Assembly: GCA_039922235.1 (NCBI GenBank)
Contig: JBDSAJ010000163.1
Location: forward strand, 1-17,011
DNA length: 17,011 nt
Origin: Umezawaea sp039922235
Lineage (GTDB): Bacteria; Actinomycetota; Actinomycetes; Mycobacteriales; Pseudonocardiaceae
Direction: 5' to 3'
Numbering within the stretch: position 1 is the stretch's first letter; each line of letters begins with the position of its first letter. A program made the translations under genes and the position numbers. The notes below the pieces were generated by a model. It searched no databases and was not told the DNA's origin. It worked only from the letters and a program-made list of their open reading frames with translations. This document shows, in pieces, positions 13,313 through 17,011 of the stretch.

Positions 13313-13792
13313 TCAGGCCTCGTTCACCAGGTGCCGGAAGGCCTGGAGGTTCGCCAGCGACTCGCCGCGCGACACGCGCCAGTCCCACTCCCGCTGGATG
13401 GCGCCGGCGAAACCGATCTCCAGCAACGTGTTGAAGTCGCCGTCGGCGGCCTCGACGACCTGGCCGAGCACGCGGTCCAGTTCGTCCGGCGTCACGGCGT
13501 GCAGGCCGATCCGGCCGACCAGGTAGATGTCGCCCTCGGTGTCGACGGTGTAGTGCACGCCGTAGAGCTTCGCGTTGCGGCGCAACAGGAATCGGTACAC
13601 GGCCTCGTGCGCCTCGTCGGGTTTGCGGCAGACGAACGCCTCGACCAGCAGCGCGTGGCGGCCCACCACGAGCCAGCAGTTGGTCTGGAGCTTCTTGGTG
13701 CCCGGCAGGGTCACGAAGAACTTGCCCGGCTCCTTGTGCTCGTAGGCGAGTTCCCGCTCGTCCAGAGTGGACTGGATGACCTCGTCGATCAC
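13313..13792 (-). CDS. YbjN domain-containing protein
   Basis: The 159-residue soluble protein begins V-I-D-E-V-I-Q-S-T-L-D-E-R-E-L-A-Y. It contains the YbjN/type-III-chaperone-like fold pattern N-C-W-L-V-V-G-R-H-A-L-L-V-E-A-F-V and G-D-I-Y-L-V-G-R-I, then D-F-N-T-L-L-E-I-G-F-A-G. The GTG start overlaps the mshA stop (GTGA, 13789-13792), so translation is coupled to mshA. A YbjN gene next to mshA is a conserved actinobacterial arrangement (Rv0487 in M. tuberculosis). The molecular role is unknown; a link to mycothiol synthesis is suggested only by that conserved pairing. Confidence 0.92.
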   Translation of the reverse strand: MIDEVIQSTLDERELAYEHKEPGKFFVTLPGTKKLQTNCWLVVGRHALLVEAFVCRKPDEAHEAVYRFLLRRNAKLYGVHYTVDTEGDIYLVGRIGLHAVTPDELDRVLGQVVEAADGDFNTLLEIGFAGAIQREWDWRVSRGESLANLQAFRHLVNEA

Positions 13793-15042
13793 CGGTCTAC
13801 CTCCCGCTGGAACGCGTTGCGCGCATCGGAGTACGCGGCCAACAGCGTGTCGGTCGTGCGTTCCCAGGAGAATCGTCGCGCGTGGTCGACCGCGTTGCCC
13901 GCCAGCTCCTCGCGGCGGCCGGGGTCCAGCGCCACGTGGCCGAGCACCCGCGCCCACTCGACGGGGTCGTGCCCGTTGACCAGGCAGCCGGACACGCCGT
14001 GCCGCACGGCCACCGGCAGACCGCCGACGGCCGCCGCGACGACGGGGGTGCCGCACGCCTGCGCCTCCAGCGCCACCAGCCCGAACGACTCGTTGTAGCT
14101 GGGCACCGCGACCACGTCGGCCGCCCGGTACACCTTCGCCAGCTCGTCCCCGGCCAACGGCGGCAGGAAGCGCACCACGTCGTCGATCAGCAGCTCCTCG
14201 GCGAGCAGTTGGAGCGCGCGGGGCTGCTCCAGCCCGGTGCCGGACGGGCCGCCGACCACGAGCACCACCAGGCGCGACCGCAGTGACGGGTCGCGCACCA
14301 GCAGCTCGGCCGCCGCGCGCAGCAGCACGTCGGGTGCCTTCAACGGCTGGATGCGCCCGACGAACGCGAGCACGACCTGGTCCGGCCGCAGGCCCAGCGC
14401 GGAACGGGCGGCACCGCGGTCGCCGGGCGTGAAGCGCTCCAGGTCCACGCCGGGTGGGATCGTCAGCACCTTGTCGGGCGTGGCGTCGTACAGCTTCACC
14501 AGCTCGGCGGCCTCGACGTCGGTGTTCGCCACCAGCCGGTCCGCCTCCTCGACCACCTGCTCCTCGCCGATGACCCGCATCCGCGGCTCGGGGGTGTCGC
14601 CGTCGGCCAGCGCGGCGTTCTTGACCTTCGCCAGCGTGTGCGCGGTGTGCACCAACGGCACCCCCCACCGTTCCCGCGCCAGCCAGCCGACCTGCCCGGA
14701 CAGCCAGTAGTGCGAGTGGATCGCGTCGTAGTAGCCCGGCTCGTGCCGAGCCTCGGCACGCAGCACCCCCGCGGTGAACGCGCACAGCTGGGCAGGCAGT
14801 TCCTCCTTGCCCAGCCCTTCGAACGGCCCAGCGACGACGTGCCGGACCTTGATGCCGGGCGCCATCTCCACGACCGGCGGCAACCCCGACGACGTGGCCC
14901 TGGTGAAGATCTCCACCTCGACCCCCTGCGCCGCCATCCGGGTCGCGGTCTGCACGATGTAGACGTTCATGCCGCCCGCGTCACCGGTGCCCGGCTGCTC
15001 CAGCGGCGACGTGTGCACCGAGAGCACGGCGACCCGCTTCAC
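13789..15042 (-). CDS. mshA: D-inositol-3-phosphate glycosyltransferase MshA (mycothiol step 1)
   Basis: The 417-residue GT4 retaining glycosyltransferase joins GlcNAc from UDP-GlcNAc to inositol 3-phosphate, the first committed step of mycothiol, the main thiol of actinobacteria. The N terminus H-T-S-P-L-E-Q-P-G-T-G-D-A-G-G-M-N-V-Y is the MshA signature. G-R-I-Q-P-L-K-A-P-D-V-L is the nucleotide-domain start. The E-x7-E motif is E318-S-F-G-L-V-A-L-E326, followed by A-C-G-T-P-V-V-A. The GTG start overlaps the hydrolase stop (GTGA, 15039-15042) and its own stop overlaps the YbjN start in the same way, giving a three-gene coupled unit. Confidence 0.96.
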   Translation of the reverse strand: MKRVAVLSVHTSPLEQPGTGDAGGMNVYIVQTATRMAAQGVEVEIFTRATSSGLPPVVEMAPGIKVRHVVAGPFEGLGKEELPAQLCAFTAGVLRAEARHEPGYYDAIHSHYWLSGQVGWLARERWGVPLVHTAHTLAKVKNAALADGDTPEPRMRVIGEEQVVEEADRLVANTDVEAAELVKLYDATPDKVLTIPPGVDLERFTPGDRGAARSALGLRPDQVVLAFVGRIQPLKAPDVLLRAAAELLVRDPSLRSRLVVLVVGGPSGTGLEQPRALQLLAEELLIDDVVRFLPPLAGDELAKVYRAADVVAVPSYNESFGLVALEAQACGTPVVAAAVGGLPVAVRHGVSGCLVNGHDPVEWARVLGHVALDPGRREELAGNAVDHARRFSWERTTDTLLAAYSDARNAFQREVDR

Positions 15043-15809
15043 CGGGCCACCTTCGCGAGCGCCGCGGCGAACTCGACGGGGCGCTCCAGGAACGGCAGGT
15101 GCCCGGTGTCGGGGAAGAGGATCAACTCGGCTCCGGGGATCGTCGCGGCGGCGTGCTCGGCGGCCGCGGGCGCGACCACCTGGTCGTCGACACCGTGCAG
15201 CACCAGCGTCGGCACGTCCACCGCCGCCAGCACAGCGGTGCTGTCCACGTCCCTGGCGAACAGTTCCGCCCGCACCCTCGGCGAGACCCGCAGCGCGGCC
15301 GCCGTGAGCTGCTGGACGGTCTCAGGCGGCAGGGCGGGCGCCATTCGAGCGCAGAACGCGGCGAGCGCGGCGTCGTCGGTGAGCGCCGCGGGCAGCGCCT
15401 CGCGCATCACCGCGCCGACCTTGCCACCCGGCCTGCCCCGCCCGATCTCGGTGATCGCCCCGACCAGCACCAGGCCGCTGACCGCCGCCGTGCCGTGCGC
15501 GCGCAGGTAGTCCGCGATCACCAGCCCGCCGTAGGACCAGCCGACCAGCACCGCGGGCCTGCCGACGTGCGCGAGGACGGTGGCCAGGTCCTCCGCCCAC
15601 GCGGCGGAGTCGCGATAGCCACCGACCGGCTCGGCGGAACCACCGTGTCCACGCAGGTCGACGGCGTAGGTCCGGAACCCGTCCACCTCGGCCCACGCGG
15701 CACCGGACTGCGCCCAGCCGTGCACCAGCACCACGGCCGGACCATCGACGGGTCCCGTTTCGCGGACCGCCAGCCGGACACCGCCGGGGGTGAGGAGAGT
15801 TCTCTGCAC
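15039..15809 (-). CDS. Alpha/beta hydrolase
   Basis: The 256-residue alpha/beta-hydrolase fold has the oxyanion motif L-V-H-G-W-A-Q-S-G-A-A-W, nucleophile S92 in G-W-S-Y-G-G, an acid residue in L-H-G-V-D-D-Q-V-V (D209), and H237 in T-G-H-L-P-F-L. The catalytic triad is complete; the ester, lactone or other substrate is unknown. GTG at 15807-15809, giving V-Q-R-T-L-L-T-P-G-G-V-R-L, matches the usual family start. An upstream in-frame GTG at 15887 adds 26 unconserved residues and is less likely. A -10-like TACCGT lies at 15867-15872. It is first in the unit with mshA and the YbjN gene, linked by a GTGA overlap. Confidence 0.9.
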   Translation of the reverse strand: MQRTLLTPGGVRLAVRETGPVDGPAVVLVHGWAQSGAAWAEVDGFRTYAVDLRGHGGSAEPVGGYRDSAAWAEDLATVLAHVGRPAVLVGWSYGGLVIADYLRAHGTAAVSGLVLVGAITEIGRGRPGGKVGAVMREALPAALTDDAALAAFCARMAPALPPETVQQLTAAALRVSPRVRAELFARDVDSTAVLAAVDVPTLVLHGVDDQVVAPAAAEHAAATIPGAELILFPDTGHLPFLERPVEFAAALAKVAR

Positions 15810-15900
15810 GACTGGACCAACACCAGGTCCGGTCGATCGCTTCCCGAGGGGGGAGTGGGGGTTTTCACGGTAGGGCGCCCCAGCCACCCGGCAGACGAAG

Positions 15901-15933
15901 AACGGGCGCTCCGCGACTCGCGGAACGCCCGTT
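15901..15933 (-). terminator. Terminator of the L,D-transpeptidase gene
   Basis: AACGGGCGCTCCGCG (15901-15915) and CGCGGAACGCCCGTT (15919-15933) form a 15-base stem with one G-T pair and a 3-base loop, starting 12 bases after the transpeptidase stop. On the minus strand the stem ends in CCCGTTCTTCGTC. It is the strongest hairpin in the window. Confidence 0.85.
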
Positions 15934-15944
15934 TCCGAACAGGA

Positions 15945-17011
15945 TCAGATGGCCGACATCGTCTGCCACTGGGCCCACGGGACCTGCCAGTCGTACCAGT
16001 CGTACTTCGCGGGCAGCGTCGTGATGGATCCGACGACCTCCACCGGGTCACCGATCATCGCCGTGTCGAAGTAGGCCTTGGCGTCCGCCTCGGTGAGGTT
16101 CGCGCAGCCGTGCGACGTGTTGTTCTTGCCGATGTTCGCCGCGTTGTCGTTGTTCTCGTGGATGAACTCACCGTGGTTCGAGAACCGCACGGCCCACTTC
16201 TTCAGCACGTTCGTGTACCCGTACTGCGGGTTGTCGAAGCTCCACTCCGCGTCCTTCTGCATGACGACGAACGTCCCGTTGGGCGTGGTCAGCTCCGGGT
16301 CCGCGTCACGGCCGAAGCTGGCCGGGTAGGTGGCCACGGTCTGGCCGTCCCGCTGCACGACCAGCTGGTGGGTCGGGGTGTCGATCTTGACGACCTGGTT
16401 GCGGCCGATGGTGAAGTCGGTGGTCACGTCGGCCGCGCCGAACGCGCCGTCACCGTAGGCGACGCCGTAGAGCTTGGCATCGACGTGGATCTTGGTGTTC
16501 GCGGGCCAGTAGGCCTCGGGGCGGTAGTGGACCTCCTGGTCGCCCAACCAGGCCCACGAGCCCTTGATGTTCTGGTCGTTCGTCACCGTCAAGGCCTTCT
16601 GGACGGCCGCGCGGTCGGTGACCGGGGCGTCGAACTTGACCATGATCGGAGCCGCCACGCCGACCTGCTGGTCGTCGCTCGGGAACAACGTGCCGCGCAC
16701 CTGCACCGCCGGTGCGACGGTGTTGAACGCGCCCTTCAGCTCGATCTTCTTGCCATCGGTGCCGGTGGCCTTGCCGCTGTACGTGTAGGCCTTGCCGTAG
16801 CCGAGCGGCTCGGTGGTCGCCCACGACTTCTTGTCGTCCGCCAGCTTGCCCGCGACGGGCGTGCCCTCGGGGTTGGCGACCGCGACCTCGTCGATCGTGC
16901 CGTCCGACACCGTGACGTTGACCGGCACGTTCACCGGGGCGTCCTTCGCGTCGACGGCGGGCACGGCGACGAACTTCGCGATCGACGGCGTTTCCTGCAC
17001 GCCACCTCCCG
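15945..17011 (-). CDS. L,D-transpeptidase (YkuD) with Ig-like domains, N terminus outside window
   Basis: At least 354 residues of a cell-wall enzyme making 3-3 peptide cross-links. Two Ig-like domains (about 5-97 and 98-200, counted from the GTG at 17000) precede a YkuD catalytic domain starting N-Q-V-V-K-I-D-T-P-T-H-Q-L-V-V. The active site reads H281-E-N-N-D to S296-H-G-C-A-N with nucleophile C299, and the W-rich tail is typical of actinobacterial enzymes such as mycobacterial LdtMt2. The GTG at 16998-17000 is probably internal: the frame continues upstream as G-G-G with no ribosome site, and a signal or lipoprotein leader is expected beyond the edge. Confidence 0.94.
   Translation of the reverse strand, partial: GGGVQETPSIAKFVAVPAVDAKDAPVNVPVNVTVSDGTIDEVAVANPEGTPVAGKLADDKKSWATTEPLGYGKAYTYSGKATGTDGKKIELKGAFNTVAPAVQVRGTLFPSDDQQVGVAAPIMVKFDAPVTDRAAVQKALTVTNDQNIKGSWAWLGDQEVHYRPEAYWPANTKIHVDAKLYGVAYGDGAFGAADVTTDFTIGRNQVVKIDTPTHQLVVQRDGQTVATYPASFGRDADPELTTPNGTFVVMQKDAEWSFDNPQYGYTNVLKKWAVRFSNHGEFIHENNDNAANIGKNNTSHGCANLTEADAKAYFDTAMIGDPVEVVGSITTLPAKYDWYDWQVPWAQWQTMSAI

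Noticed and set aside
12124..13526. Long plus-strand frames across the DUF4349 gene.
   Set aside because: Antisense shadows of the lipoprotein gene; no family motifs, and composition is Ser/Arg/Pro-rich as expected for mirror frames.
13793..14785. Upstream extension of the YbjN frame into mshA, suggesting a larger fused protein.
   Set aside because: The sequence above the GTG at 13792 is out-of-frame mshA (Arg/Gly/Ala-rich). mshA is a clear full-length gene and the GTGA overlap gives a natural start.
1..17011. Biosynthetic gene cluster, defence island or mobile element.
   Set aside because: No carrier-protein, synthase, nuclease, transposase, integrase or toxin-antitoxin gene was recognised. 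The CoA ligase stands alone with its own promoter and does not by itself indicate a pathway.

Overview
The window is high-GC DNA, with coding third positions nearly all G or C. It comes from an actinobacterium, most likely of the Pseudonocardiales/Corynebacteriales type. The evidence is an actinomycete-only pathway gene (mshA, mycothiol), the senX3-regX3 phosphate two-component pair, an actinobacterial L,D-transpeptidase, frequent GTG starts and several likely leaderless promoters. No rRNA, tRNA, CRISPR array, insertion sequence or phage gene was seen. Species cannot be named from this sequence alone.

The backbone genes all lie on the minus strand. From right to left they are: an L,D-transpeptidase (5' end outside the window) closed by a strong hairpin terminator; an alpha/beta hydrolase, mshA and a YbjN-domain gene, joined by GTGA stop/start overlaps; then, after a long interruption, gpmA; then senX3-regX3, also overlapping by GTGA; then the start of ppx, cut by the left edge. 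As I recall the M. tuberculosis chromosome, mshA, Rv0487 (YbjN), gpm1, senX3 and regX3 lie within a few kilobases there, so this looks like the same ancient block.

Two stretches interrupt the block. Between gpmA and senX3 sits a divergent pair: an aldo/keto reductase and a LuxR-type-HTH regulator, with a short dyad between them. Between the YbjN gene and gpmA lies about 8.6 kb of mainly metabolic, transport and detoxification genes: a DUF4349 lipoprotein, a 4-coumarate-CoA-ligase-like enzyme, an old-yellow-enzyme reductase divergent from a MerR regulator, an SRPBCC protein divergent from an NmrA-like NAD(P)-binding protein, and a 14-TM drug exporter divergent from its TetR repressor. These local regulator/target pairs look like independent stress-response modules rather than one pathway.

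The regulatory DNA is readable in places. A double TetR operator lies between tetR and the exporter. A MerR-type promoter has a 20-bp spacer holding a dyad, in front of the ene-reductase gene. A PHO-box-like repeat precedes senX3. Hairpin terminators separate several units. The least explained parts are a reading-frame remnant with strong codon bias next to an 18-bp direct repeat (about 6970-7241), the 396-bp hairpin-rich gap at 11967-12362, and the first 75 bases, where the ppx reading frame loses recognisable ppx sequence. I found no clear sign of a wholly new biological system.
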